A stretch of DNA of 64,000 nucleotides from Bacteroidota bacterium (GCA_947479455.1 CANJZE010000021.1:1-64000); one strand, 5' to 3'; shown: positions 23,931 through 33,265, numbered from the stretch's first letter. Notes: generated from the sequence alone by a model not told the origin. A program made the numbers and translations.

Positions 23931-26345
23931 ATGAAAAAAATTTTACTTCTTCTCTGCTTTTTAGTTTCAACCACTGCTTTTTCTTTTGCCGCATGTGGCG
24001 GTGGTCAGTCGGAAGTAATGATCACCATCATTCAAGATAATTATCCGCTCGAAACCCATTGGAGTTTGCGCGATGGTGTTACCAATGCGCTTATTGATAC
24101 TGGTAATATAATTGGCGACACGGTTTGTGTGGCATCAAATAATTGTTTGCGCTTTACCATTTTTGATCAGGCTGGTGACGGCTTGTGCTGCGGCTATGGT
24201 AACGGTTCTTATTCGGTAAAACTAAATGGTGTTGTGGTCGTAAGTGGAGGTCAATTTGGTTCCAGTGAAACCAGTTATTTTAATTGTCCCCCCGGACAAA
24301 ATTGTGGTAGCCCACTCACCGCCACTTTAGATACGATGACAGCACCAAAACCTGAAACCTGGTATGTGTTTACAGCAGATTCCAGTGGCACTTATGAAAT
24401 AAGTACTTGCGCTTTAGGAAATTCGTGCGATACAAAAATTTACGTTTACGATCACTGCGCAGGAATAACCATTACCGAAGGTAATACCGGCACTACTTTT
24501 TATGACGATGATGGTTGTGGAGTTAATCTACAGTCGAGAATTACAGGTGCACTAGCCGCAGGAAACACCTACTATATTCGTATTGGTGACTATGATACTA
24601 GTTGCCGTAATCATACCATTAGCTGGCAAATAAAATTTAATGGACCAATAGTTGGTTGTACCGATGTAGCTTCATGCAATTACAATCCGCTGGCTACCAT
24701 TAGCGATAGCAGTTGTGTATATCCGCCAAGTGTTTTGTGTGCTTCACCCGATTTAACGGTGGACGGGAACGTACTAGAATCTTCCATGTATGTAGATAAT
24801 TTAACCGTGGGTCAAACCAATTGCTATATCAGCGAAGGTTGTTTATCAGGGTACGGTGTGCGAAGGTTGATTCGCTTTACAACACACATTCGTAACATAG
24901 GCAATCTCGATTATTTTATTGGTGCGCCCGATACCAGTGGCGGACAGTTTGTTTTTGATGCTTGTCATGGCCATTGGCATTATTCAGGCTATGCCGAGTA
25001 TTTAGTTTACGATCAATTCAATCAACCGCTTCAACAAGGATTTAAAAATGGATTTTGTGTGCTTGATTTAGAATGCAGCGGTGGAGGACAAGCAAAATTT
25101 GGTTGCGGCAACATGGGGATTTCTGTTGGCTGCGGAGATATTTACAGCAGCGGTTTAGATTGTCAATGGATTGATATTACCGATATTGATACCGGAAATT
25201 ACACACTGGTTGTGCGCGTAAACTGGGATCAATCACCCGATAAATTGGGGCACTACGAAAGAACCTACACCAATAACTGGTCACAGGTTTGTTTTAATTT
25301 GTTTTACGATGGAGGTGGAAACAAAGTCTTCTCTATTCTGCCCAACTGTGTGCCTTATGTAGATTGTGCAGGCGATACTTTTGGTAATGCCGCTCGCGAT
25401 TGCAACATGGTTTGCAATGGTTCGGGCAAACGAGGCGATGTAGATGTAAATACTGTGGTAGATAGTGTTGACATGAATTTTTATCTAAACGGATTAAAAG
25501 AAGACACTCTTTTGTATTCAATTTGCGATGATTTGAATGGTGATAGCATAATGACAGTAACTGATGCTGCGCGGCTCAATGGGTGTTTAGCGAATAATAC
25601 GAATCAACATCATCACCCCGGTGGTACACAAAACACCCATAAGCACTGCGAGTTTCCGTTCAACATTTATAATCCGTTCGACAGTATTATGTTCAGTATT
25701 GCCGATACCGATTTGGTGCACCATTTTATTGATTTGAGTGTGTACAATCCCACTTGTTTGATGTTGGCATACGAGTTTAAATTGCACGGCTTGATGGTTG
25801 ACTCTATCAAAAATTTGGCTCTTGGAAATTATGGTCCTGATATTCGTTGGTCAACTACCGGACATGTGGTGGGAATTTCGAACGATGAAAATTCTCTCTT
25901 TAAACAATTAGCTCCCTTAAATTTCTTACGCGTGTACTTCAGTTCATTGACCGATTCGCAAATTTGCATTTCGAATATTGTAGCAGTGCTGAATGCCGAT
26001 TATGAAGAAGTGCCAGGAAAAATAACCAATGGTTGTATAAAAATTGAACAGCCACATCAGGATACCGTGATTAGCCATACCGATTTTATTTCTCCGGAAA
26101 ATTTACAGGTTATTCCAAATCCATCTACTGGAATATTTGAAATTTATTTAGATGGAAAATCTTTATCGGGTGCCGAAATAAAAGTGTTTAATGAACTGGG
26201 ACAGATTGTTCTTCAACTCAAAAATGAATCACTAACCAATCACACCACACTTGACTTAACTACTCATGAACGTGGTATGTATTCCCTTCAAATCAACTTG
26301 AACGGCAAGCTAATTTCGAAGCGGTTGATGTTGATGAAGAGATAA
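23931..26345 (+). CDS. Secreted lysyl oxidase-domain protein with a dockerin-like segment and T9SS sorting domain
   Basis: An 804-residue exported protein. Order: signal peptide (about 1-20); two beta-rich cysteine-bearing domains (about 25-115 and 125-240); a GCTDVASCNYNPLA-type motif (242-265); a lysyl oxidase domain (about 268-458); a dockerin-like pair of Ca2+ loops (GDVDVNTVVDSVD, about 502; DLNGDSIMTVTD, about 534); a His-rich spacer; a beta-domain; and a T9SS type A tail (VIPNPSTGIFEI to the end). In the oxidase part CHGHWHY (345-351) matches the copper site CHxHxH, K372 in GFKNGFC and Y405 in DIYSSGLDCQWIDITD match the lysine and tyrosine that form the lysyl tyrosylquinone cofactor. 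It would oxidise peptidyl lysine to allysine outside the cell. It is divergent from the giant adhesin, 154 bases away. Confidence 0.88.
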   Translation: MKKILLLLCFLVSTTAFSFAACGGGQSEVMITIIQDNYPLETHWSLRDGVTNALIDTGNIIGDTVCVASNNCLRFTIFDQAGDGLCCGYGNGSYSVKLNGVVVVSGGQFGSSETSYFNCPPGQNCGSPLTATLDTMTAPKPETWYVFTADSSGTYEISTCALGNSCDTKIYVYDHCAGITITEGNTGTTFYDDDGCGVNLQSRITGALAAGNTYYIRIGDYDTSCRNHTISWQIKFNGPIVGCTDVASCNYNPLATISDSSCVYPPSVLCASPDLTVDGNVLESSMYVDNLTVGQTNCYISEGCLSGYGVRRLIRFTTHIRNIGNLDYFIGAPDTSGGQFVFDACHGHWHYSGYAEYLVYDQFNQPLQQGFKNGFCVLDLECSGGGQAKFGCGNMGISVGCGDIYSSGLDCQWIDITDIDTGNYTLVVRVNWDQSPDKLGHYERTYTNNWSQVCFNLFYDGGGNKVFSILPNCVPYVDCAGDTFGNAARDCNMVCNGSGKRGDVDVNTVVDSVDMNFYLNGLKEDTLLYSICDDLNGDSIMTVTDAARLNGCLANNTNQHHHPGGTQNTHKHCEFPFNIYNPFDSIMFSIADTDLVHHFIDLSVYNPTCLMLAYEFKLHGLMVDSIKNLALGNYGPDIRWSTTGHVVGISNDENSLFKQLAPLNFLRVYFSSLTDSQICISNIVAVLNADYEEVPGKITNGCIKIEQPHQDTVISHTDFISPENLQVIPNPSTGIFEIYLDGKSLSGAEIKVFNELGQIVLQLKNESLTNHTTLDLTTHERGMYSLQINLNGKLISKRLMLMKR

Positions 26346-26384
26346 TCTCCGTTTTTAAAAGTTCCCCTTTTGGAAACCTTTTTC

Positions 26385-26392
26385 TATACTTG
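26385..26392 (+). promoter_or_regulatory. Candidate -7 box (TATACTTG) of the higBA pair
   Basis: One mismatch to TAnnTTTG, only seven bases before the toxin ATG, the same spacing as at the UPF0175 gene (3251-3258). Confidence 0.3.
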
Positions 26393-26399
26393 CAGTAGA

Positions 26400-26693
26400 A
26401 TGAGAATCATAGCCAGAAGCACGCTAAGAGATTTTTGGGAAAGCAATGCAGCCGCAGAAACACCTCTTAAAACTTGGTTCAGTGAAGCAAGAAAGGCAGA
26501 GTGGAAAAATTTCAATCAACTGAAGGCGCAATTTGGAAATGCAAGCGTAGTGGGTAATGACCGTGTGGTTTTTAATATAAAAGGCAATAATTACCGTTTA
26601 GTAGTTGCCCTGGATTATGAAAAGCAGATTTTGTGGATTCGGTTTATTGGCACTCATAAAGCATATGATAAAATTGACGCAAAAAATATTTGA
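26400..26693 (+). CDS. higB: HigB-family mRNA interferase toxin
   Basis: A 97-residue RelE-like toxin of the HigB group. It starts RIIARSTLRDFWE and includes LKTWFSEARKAEW, RVVFNIKGNNYRLVVAL and IRFIGTHKAYDKID, the family hallmark. HigB cleaves mRNA on the ribosome. The ATG at 26400 follows a few codons of non-homologous in-frame sequence. The antitoxin ATG is two bases after its stop codon. Toxin-first order is typical of higBA. The module lies between a T9SS cargo gene and an ABC exporter, with no mobile element in sight. Confidence 0.9.
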   Translation: MRIIARSTLRDFWESNAAAETPLKTWFSEARKAEWKNFNQLKAQFGNASVVGNDRVVFNIKGNNYRLVVALDYEKQILWIRFIGTHKAYDKIDAKNI

Positions 26694-26694
26694 C

Positions 26695-27045
26695 ATGAAC
26701 ATAAAACCAATAAAGACAAAACGCGATTATAGCGAAGCGCTCAAACGAATGGAAATTCTGTGGGGGGCGAAAAGCGGAACGCCTAATGGCGATGAACTGG
26801 ATGTTTTGGCTACGCTCGTTGATAATTATGAAGAAGTAAATTATCCCATTGAAGCACCCGACCCGGTGGAAGCCATTAAGTATTTAATGGAAGAAAGGGG
26901 TCTTGAAAGAAAAGACCTTGAAAAAGCACTTGGAGATAAAAGCAAGGTTTCAGAGGTATTGAATCGCAAACGTGAACTTTCAAAGAGAATGATTCGCGCA
27001 CTTCACGATTCGTTTGGAATTCCTTATGAAATTTTGATGGCTTAG
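26695..27045 (+). CDS. higA: HigA-family antitoxin with Xre-type HTH
   Basis: A 116-residue antitoxin. The N-terminal half (KTKRDYSEALKRMEILWGA) is the HigA variant with an extended toxin-binding region; the C-terminal half is an Xre HTH (about 66-110) with MEERGLERKDLEKALGDKS and VSEVLNRKRELSKRMIRAL. It neutralises HigB and likely represses the pair. An upstream in-frame start inside higB is possible, but the ATG at 26695 gives the family N terminus. Converges on the ABC permease gene, 12 bases away. Confidence 0.9.
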   Translation: MNIKPIKTKRDYSEALKRMEILWGAKSGTPNGDELDVLATLVDNYEEVNYPIEAPDPVEAIKYLMEERGLERKDLEKALGDKSKVSEVLNRKRELSKRMIRALHDSFGIPYEILMA

Positions 27046-27057
27046 TATTAGCTTTTT

Positions 27058-28383
27058 TTACGTTCTCGCAAAAATCCACTTGCCCATTTCTTTCAGCGTA
27101 ATCTTTTTGCCATACATTAGAATACCTACGCGGTAAATGCGTGCAGCTATGTAAGTAGTTAATACAAAACCGCCAATCAGCAGCAAAATGGACAGAGCAA
27201 TTTGCCACCATACCGGGCGAAACGGCAAGAGCGCACTCATGACCACCGGAGAAGTAAACGGAATAATAGAACCCCAAAACCCAAGTGAACTATCGGGATT
27301 GTTGATGACGTTAATGGCAATGAAAATAGAAATGATAATAGGAACGGTGATAGGAATCATGAGCGATTGCTGGTCGCCATCTTCGCCCATAGCAGCACCT
27401 ACCGCGGCAAACAAAGAACCATACAATAAAAAACCGCCAAGAAAATAAAGCGGAAAGAGCAAAGCAATTTGTGTAAACGGAAGTGATGAAAGATTTTTCA
27501 TGAGCAGTTGCATATCATCTGCATCTAAACCGCCACCCTGCATGCTTCCCATGCTTGAAGAGTGTGAATGAATGGCTGCGCCAAAAATAATTCCCGCAAC
27601 AAGGTTTACTACTGCCATTAATACTATCCACAAAATAAATTGAGTAAGCCCTACGGCACCTACCCCAATAATTTTTCCCATCAATAATTGAAAAGGCTTT
27701 ACCGAAGATGTGAGCACTTCGACAATGCGATTTGTTTTTTCTTCCATCACTCCTTTCATAATCATGGTGCCGTAAAAAAAGAGCGAAATGTAAATGGCAA
27801 AACCCATCACCATGCCAGCAATGCCTGCCGCTTCAGTGTACCCTTTTTTTTCGCTTTGGTTATCGAGTGAAGAATAATCGAGTTGAAATTTTTTCTCCAT
27901 CTGCTGCTGCACCTCTTCGTTGATGTTCAGCAGTTTCATACGCAGTTTCGCAACAGCATCGTTCATGCGGTCGCTGATAAATTGCTTTTTCATCATGCCT
28001 GGTCGCTCTACGTAGCGATAAGAAATTACAGGATTGTTTGGGTTGTTGATGTTGAAGTTGGCAGGTATATAAAGTATTGCCTGATATTTTCTTTTCTCCT
28101 TTTCTGCCTTGGGAAGTTCTGATGAAAGCTCTTCAACATTTCCGTTTATTTTGTGGAAATAAACCGTTTGGTCATCGGCATCTGGCAGTGGAACATCTTT
28201 AAACAAACCGCTGTCATCTATCACTGCAACATCGGTTCTACCCTGCGAAAAAGTGCTGATTAAAACCGAGCCACTGATGAGGGCAAAAAAGCCAAGTGGC
28301 GCAAGCAGCGTAGTGATGATAAAACTTTTACGTTTTACCCGCGTGATGTATTCGCGCTGAATGATGATGAGTATTTTTTTCAT
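27058..28383 (-). CDS. ABC-2 type transporter permease, NatB-like
   Basis: A 441-residue permease with one N-terminal membrane segment (about 22-42), a large extracytoplasmic domain (about 45-185), then five or six membrane segments to the C terminus. This is the NatB/ABC-2 layout. It begins QREYITRVKRKSFIITTLLAP, typical of Na+ or lipid exporters of this group. The ATP-binding partner is directly upstream: its TAA is next to this ATG with no gap. The substrate is not identifiable; NatAB proteins export Na+ or take part in envelope stress. Confidence 0.88.
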   Translation of the reverse strand: MKKILIIIQREYITRVKRKSFIITTLLAPLGFFALISGSVLISTFSQGRTDVAVIDDSGLFKDVPLPDADDQTVYFHKINGNVEELSSELPKAEKEKRKYQAILYIPANFNINNPNNPVISYRYVERPGMMKKQFISDRMNDAVAKLRMKLLNINEEVQQQMEKKFQLDYSSLDNQSEKKGYTEAAGIAGMVMGFAIYISLFFYGTMIMKGVMEEKTNRIVEVLTSSVKPFQLLMGKIIGVGAVGLTQFILWIVLMAVVNLVAGIIFGAAIHSHSSSMGSMQGGGLDADDMQLLMKNLSSLPFTQIALLFPLYFLGGFLLYGSLFAAVGAAMGEDGDQQSLMIPITVPIIISIFIAINVINNPDSSLGFWGSIIPFTSPVVMSALLPFRPVWWQIALSILLLIGGFVLTTYIAARIYRVGILMYGKKITLKEMGKWIFART

Positions 28384-29280
28384 TTAGTTGGCTTCTACCT
28401 GGCGAATAAAGATTTCATTAATACTCGGCAACAATTCATTAAACGAAGAAACTTCCATGCCGTGCTCTACAAACAATTTCAGCAACTCGTTCCCTCGATG
28501 TTCTTCGCTGTATTTCACGGTTACTTCTCCTGCTCTTTGTTCAACCACATTCAAATTATTGAGCAAGCCGTTTTTAATTTCTCCATTAAAAGATATTTGG
28601 AATTTGTTTTCCTTGAAACGTTGTTTCAATTCCTTCACTCCTCCTTCGAGAATTTTTTTGCCCTTGTTTACCAAAACAATTTCATCGCAAATTTCTTCAA
28701 CCTGCTCCATGCGATGAGTAGAAAAAATAATCGTCTTTCCTTTGCGGCTCATGTCGCGAATTTCTTCTTCAATCAATTTAGAATTTATAGGATCTAATCC
28801 TGAAAATGGTTCATCGAGAATCAGTAAATCGGGATTGTGAAGCACCGTGGCAATGAACTGCACTTTCTGACTCATACCTTTCGAAAGCTCTTCAATATTT
28901 TTGTTGAACCAGGTTTCAATCTCAAACTTCTTTAACCAGTCGTTTACGTTTTCTTTTGCCTGGGTTTGTGAAAGCCCTTTCAATCTTCCGAGGTAAATTA
29001 AATGCTCACCCACTTTCATCTTCTTATACAAGCCACGCTCTTCGGGCATGTAACCAATGTTCTCGGTGTGTTTGTCGCTCAATTGTTCGCCATTGAAAAG
29101 AATATTGCCGGAGTCGGGATAAAGAATGCGGGTAATCATTCTAATCAAGGTTGTTTTACCCGCACCGTTTGGCCCCAGCAAACCAAAAATTTTTCCTTTG
29201 GGTATTTCGAAACTTACATCATCGCTAGCGCGATAGTTTCCGTACTGCTTTACAATATGTTGAAGCGATAATAAAGACAT
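28384..29280 (-). CDS. ABC transporter ATP-binding protein, NatA-like
   Basis: A 298-residue ATPase. Walker A GPNGAGKTT, signature LSKGMSQKVQ, Walker B LLILDEPFSGLDP and switch His in FSTHRMEQVEEI are present. The C-terminal part (about 225-298) is the extra domain common in NatA/CcmA-type ATPases. The start at 29280 follows a non-homologous in-frame extension; a -7-like TACATTCG lies a few bases upstream of it. It drives the permease encoded downstream. Confidence 0.92.
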   Translation of the reverse strand: MSLLSLQHIVKQYGNYRASDDVSFEIPKGKIFGLLGPNGAGKTTLIRMITRILYPDSGNILFNGEQLSDKHTENIGYMPEERGLYKKMKVGEHLIYLGRLKGLSQTQAKENVNDWLKKFEIETWFNKNIEELSKGMSQKVQFIATVLHNPDLLILDEPFSGLDPINSKLIEEEIRDMSRKGKTIIFSTHRMEQVEEICDEIVLVNKGKKILEGGVKELKQRFKENKFQISFNGEIKNGLLNNLNVVEQRAGEVTVKYSEEHRGNELLKLFVEHGMEVSSFNELLPSINEIFIRQVEAN

Positions 29281-29311
29281 GGGCGCGAATGTAAGTGCTA
29301 TGTTGAGAAAC

Positions 29312-29344
29312 AAAAAAGCCTTCCGCATTTCGGCAGAAGGCTTT
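29312..29344 (-). terminator. Intrinsic terminator after the frameshifted lipoprotein gene
   Basis: AAAGCCTTC (29315-29323) pairs with GAAGGCTTT (29336-29344); read leftward the stem runs into six T. It lies between the lipoprotein stop and the ABC ATPase start. Confidence 0.8.
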
Positions 29345-29364
29345 CTGTTTTAAAACGCTTTCAA

Positions 29365-29897
29365 TTATTTGCTTGCCGAAAACTCTATAACTCCGTTAGT
29401 GAGTGTCAGGCAAATTGCCGGAGAAGAATCTTTGTTATATGCACGCAAAGTAATTACGATATCTTCTGTTCCTAAAAAACTTTTCAAATCAGTGCCGTGA
29501 ATAGCCAAATCAACTTCGTTTGCACCAGTTGCAAAAGCGGTGCTGGTAGATGCAATCATGGTTCCAAGCCCTGCAGTGCTTTGGACTTTGGCAAACACTT
29601 GAAACCCCGAAATTTTATCGAGGTTGGTTGCACCACCAGATATTTTTACTTTGAATCCTTTCGCTACCACTTTGGTTATACGATCAAGGCTATAGGTAGT
29701 TGAAGCTGCGGAAAAAGCTGCTTGTAATTGTGCTTGTGTAATATTGAACGAAGTAGTTGAACCATCAGCCAAAGCAAAAGGTAAGTCGACAAGGCAAAGT
29801 TGGTTGTCCGCTATGTTGTAAGTAATGACAACATCCTTTTTGCATGAAGTACTCCGAAAAGGAAAGCAACGAGTAAAAGTTGTAAAGATTTTTTCAT
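29365..29897 (-). pseudogene. Small lipoprotein gene with a frameshift in its signal peptide
   Basis: The ATG at 29897 opens a lipoprotein signal (MKKSLQLLLVAFLFG), but the frame then leaves the mature protein. The next frame carries the rest from TSCKKDVVITYN to a TAA at 29365. Adding one base in GGAGTACTT (about 29850) would give LFGVTSCKKD, a perfect Bacteroidota lipobox. The mature part is about 165 residues, Ala/Ser/Thr-rich, with no domain I recognise; it reads like a small beta-sandwich. As given, no export signal is in frame. A sequencing error or a true one-base deletion fits; the coding body has no further disruption. Confidence 0.65.
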
Positions 29898-30294
29898 GAT
29901 ATTGTTTTTTTTTGTTGTGGTAAATGTAAGTTTTGGTTTTGCTTCTCACAAATTAAATTTTGAAGTAAGTTAGGTTTCGGAATACCTTTAATGTGCCCTT
30001 TGGGGCAGTTGTACTTTTTCTGCTTCGCACAGGTGCATTAATCTGTCATAAAATTGCTACAAACTAACTTTCCCAATTTTTTGTGGTAATATTTTTTTTA
30101 ATCAAAGTGAAGCTAAGTCTTTCAAACGCAGCGGGTTTAACACATATCGTGTTTACACTGTGATCTTTTGATCCACTTGGCATTGTTATAGCCTTATTGT
30201 AGAAATGTTGTCAATTCAATAAGTAATGCACAACATAATGTAAACAGAAACGTTTTATTCGTGTATCAAAATTTAATTATTTAAACCGTCAACT
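29898..30294. other. 397-base intergenic region
   Basis: No reading frame of note. Two small dyads occur: AACAC-ATATC-GTGTT (30139-30153) and GATC-TTTT-GATC (30162-30173). The region is AT-rich toward the following small gene and may hold its promoter and that of the lipoprotein, but no TAnnTTTG box was clear. Confidence 0.5.
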
Positions 30295-30438
30295 ATGAAA
30301 ACTGACACCTCCATGAATTTAATGCTTGTGGTTTTTTGCGTAGTGCTGATTGGATTTGTACTCCTCAACAGCCGCATGAGCGAGGCGCTTGGTAAAAAAC
30401 AGGCTGCCTTAGAGAACACCCAAGTTATAACGAAGTAG
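30295..30438 (+). CDS. 47-residue single-pass membrane peptide
   Basis: ATG at 30295, TAG at 30436-30438. The peptide has a short polar N terminus (MKTDTSMN), one hydrophobic segment of about 17 residues (LMLVVFCVVLIGFVLL) and a charged C-terminal tail (SRMSEALGKKQAALEN). This is the plan of a small inner-membrane peptide. It lies after a 397-base gap and ends 12 bases from the convergent subtilase stop. Homology is unknown to me. Coding potential rests on the strong membrane segment, the start codon and the fitting stop. Confidence 0.5.
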   Translation: MKTDTSMNLMLVVFCVVLIGFVLLNSRMSEALGKKQAALENTQVITK

Positions 30439-30450
30439 TTTATTCTCTCC

Positions 30451-32328
30451 CTATTTGATGACGGTAACTTTTCTAGTTGCCGTGTTTGTACCGCTGTCCA
30501 GTTTAGCTATGTAAACTCCCGCAGTAAGCGAGCCTGTAAAAACTTGATTAATACCTTTTACAATTTCGGTCGACATCATTTCTTCGCCAGTTAGGTTGTA
30601 AATTTTCATTACCGCTTTATCGTTGCTCAACAGCACCTTCATATTTCCATTGTTTGGGTTCGGATAGATGTTGAACACGGTTTCTGTTTCTACATTTTTT
30701 ACCGAAGAGGGAACGTAAGAAAGAGAATACATCAACGCATTGTAAGCGTTCACTCTTCCGTAACCAAGTTCGCGACTCCACGTACCGTTATAGTAAAGTG
30801 AATCGTAACCATAGCCACCAACTTTATCGCATGAACGGGCTATGATGTTGCGAATATCTTCGGCACCCCAATTAGGAAGAATAGAAAGCAACAAAGCACC
30901 CACCGCTGCAGCGTTTGGACAAGCAGCGGAAGTTCCATTGAAGGAAACGTAGTAATTGCCTGCTGTTCCTGCACCAGAATTAAATCCTTTATTCCCCTGC
31001 ATATCGGTAGTGGAAATTTTTACTCCTGGTGCACTGAAATCAATCTGTGCTCCCCAGTTTCCGCTCCAGGTTTCGCTACTGCAATCGTTGGCGTTTTTTC
31101 GCTCATCGCACATAGACGTAGCATTTACTGCAATGGTTTGTGGTAATTTTCCGGGCCAGATAGAGCCTGAACTATCTTCTTCGTTTCCACTGCTGAAAAA
31201 CATCGCTAGTCCTTTTCCTCCACGACCTGTGGTATATGCCTGTTGAATGGCATCCTCAACGGGTTGCGTTCCTCCGGGCAACGAAATAATATATTGCTCG
31301 GGCAAGCCCCACGAATTGCTAAGAATATCGGCACCGGCTGCAGCAGCCCATCCTATTGCATTTGCAAAAGCTTCGGCAGTAGAAAAAGGCAGAACAGTAG
31401 AACCTAAAACGAGATAGTAGAAGGTGCGCACCGGAATTATTTTACACGATGGCGCCACACCAGCTACTCCTAAACTATTTCCCATTACTGCGGCTACAAT
31501 TCCTGCACAACAAGTTCCATGTCCGTCTTCGGGATGAGCAGGCGTAGGGTAACCATCTGTTGAATCGTTGATAGCATCATACCCCGGAAGCATGTTTCCG
31601 GCTAAATCAGGATGCAAAGTGTCAACACCAGAATCAATAATTCCAATTTTAATGTTCGAGTTGCCTGTAGTCATAGTCCATGCGCTGTCTACATCCATAT
31701 CGGCATCAATTGTTCCGCTACCCTGCACAAAGGTTCCTGTGTTTTGAATATTCCATTGACGATTGTAGTATAGGTCGTTTGAACAAACTTCGGGATTCAA
31801 TAAATAATTTGGCGATGCATATTCGCACCAACCCTCTTGAAGAAATGAAGCGCAGATGTCAACTGTGTTTATGCCCAGCGCTTTTAAATTCTGCACTTTA
31901 AAAAGATTAGGAATGTATTTATCTGACACCGCTTCACCTAAGTGTTGCTGCAGTAATTTTTGGCGAAACATAGGTTCAAAGTTTTTGTCTTTGAGCTTCA
32001 CAAAGAAATTATTGAGCACTCCGCCAAAGTGTTTGCCGTCTGTAATAAAAAACGAAACGAATTTTATTTCAGGAACCAAAGAAAAATACTTGGTAGCACT
32101 TTCAACATCAGGAGTAGAACAAATAGTGAGCGATGGTGAAGGAACATGCGTAAATGACGTAACGAGATTCGATTGATTGACAATAGCGGCCTTTTGTTCA
32201 GCGGTTATATTCTTTTCAAAAATCAGAATGAAGCGGTCTTTGGCTATGTGCTTTTGGTAATCGGTAAAGGAGTTCGCAAAAATGCAATGTGCGAGTGCAA
32301 CGAATAGTATTGTAAGCTTCAATCTCAT
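30451..32328 (-). CDS. Secreted subtilisin-like serine protease (S8) with T9SS sorting domain
   Basis: A 625-residue exported protease. Signal peptide at about 1-18 (LKLTILFVALAHCIFA); an N-terminal prodomain-like region to about 185; a subtilase domain with Asp in IGIIDSGVDTLHPDL, His in DGHGTCCAGI, and Ser in NGTSAACPNAAA; then a T9SS type A tail (FNIYPNPNNGNMKVLL to RKVTVIK). It should digest extracellular protein. An in-frame ATG 33 bases upstream exists; the ATG at 32328 begins a normal signal peptide. All three catalytic residues are present. Confidence 0.92.
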   Translation of the reverse strand: MRLKLTILFVALAHCIFANSFTDYQKHIAKDRFILIFEKNITAEQKAAIVNQSNLVTSFTHVPSPSLTICSTPDVESATKYFSLVPEIKFVSFFITDGKHFGGVLNNFFVKLKDKNFEPMFRQKLLQQHLGEAVSDKYIPNLFKVQNLKALGINTVDICASFLQEGWCEYASPNYLLNPEVCSNDLYYNRQWNIQNTGTFVQGSGTIDADMDVDSAWTMTTGNSNIKIGIIDSGVDTLHPDLAGNMLPGYDAINDSTDGYPTPAHPEDGHGTCCAGIVAAVMGNSLGVAGVAPSCKIIPVRTFYYLVLGSTVLPFSTAEAFANAIGWAAAAGADILSNSWGLPEQYIISLPGGTQPVEDAIQQAYTTGRGGKGLAMFFSSGNEEDSSGSIWPGKLPQTIAVNATSMCDERKNANDCSSETWSGNWGAQIDFSAPGVKISTTDMQGNKGFNSGAGTAGNYYVSFNGTSAACPNAAAVGALLLSILPNWGAEDIRNIIARSCDKVGGYGYDSLYYNGTWSRELGYGRVNAYNALMYSLSYVPSSVKNVETETVFNIYPNPNNGNMKVLLSNDKAVMKIYNLTGEEMMSTEIVKGINQVFTGSLTAGVYIAKLDSGTNTATRKVTVIK

Positions 32329-32364
32329 AAACAGATTTTTTGTGAAAGTAAAAACTAACATGAT

Positions 32365-33144
32365 TCAATTTTCCTTTTTAGGAAACCAAGGAAGGAAAGC
32401 ATTGGTCGTTCGTTTGTATTTCGCGTAAGCATCATTGCCATCGTATTTTTTTTCGAGCATGGTTACGCCCGAAACTTTGAGCAGAAGAAAAGTAATCGTT
32501 AGTGGAGCCAAAACAGAAAGATACCACTGCCCCGAAGGAATGGCGATCAGAAAAATTCCCCACCACATCACTGCCTCGCCAAAGTAATTGGGATGGCGTG
32601 TAAATTTCCACAAACCGCGATTCATGATAGCTCCTTGGTGGTGATGGTAGTTTTTGAATTCATACATCTGCAAATCGCCTAAGGCTTCAAAGAAAAAACC
32701 TACGCACCAGACCACGCAACCCATGGGATAAAGAAATTTGTACGATTTGAAAATAGCGAGATCGTTATTAATAATGATAACAGGCAGCGTATTGATAAAC
32801 ATGATTAAGCCCTGCAACATGAACACTTGCAAAAAAGAACGCCAGAAAAAATTACTGCCCCATTCTTTGCGCCAGTTGGCGTAGCGAAAGTCTTCGGGCT
32901 TGCCAAAATTGCGAATAGCTATATATATAGATAAGCGCAGCCCCCAAACAATAACGAGATAGCTAACGAGTTTTTGATGAAAGCGTTCATCGCCATAAAC
33001 AAAATAAGTGGCAGAGGTAACGATGATGAAGCCGATTCCCCAACCTATGTCGACAATGCTGTTATCGCGTTTCAATAACGCCAGCACGAACATAAGGCAC
33101 ATGAAGGTGAAGATACAAATTGCACAAAGCAGAAAGGGATTCAT
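32365..33144 (-). CDS. DUF1295 / steroid-reductase-like membrane protein
   Basis: A 259-residue integral membrane protein with about six or seven segments. The C-terminal signature TRHPNYFGEAVMWWG (about 190-204) and the final KYDGNDAYAKYKRTTNAFLPW belong to DUF1295, related to 5-alpha steroid reductases and isoprenylcysteine methyltransferases. Those relatives act on lipids with NADPH or SAM; which applies here is unknown. A TATCTTTA box lies only four bases before the ATG. Confidence 0.85.
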   Translation of the reverse strand: MNPFLLCAICIFTFMCLMFVLALLKRDNSIVDIGWGIGFIIVTSATYFVYGDERFHQKLVSYLVIVWGLRLSIYIAIRNFGKPEDFRYANWRKEWGSNFFWRSFLQVFMLQGLIMFINTLPVIIINNDLAIFKSYKFLYPMGCVVWCVGFFFEALGDLQMYEFKNYHHHQGAIMNRGLWKFTRHPNYFGEAVMWWGIFLIAIPSGQWYLSVLAPLTITFLLLKVSGVTMLEKKYDGNDAYAKYKRTTNAFLPWFPKKEN

Positions 33145-33265
33145 TGGTTAAAGATAATCGAAAGAGTTTGTCCATTTTATATGGTTTCAATTTGAGTTTT
33201 AATAAACAGTATAAAATGTAAAATACCTGAATTGGTTTCCGGATCTAACTTCTTTCTTTTGTGCT

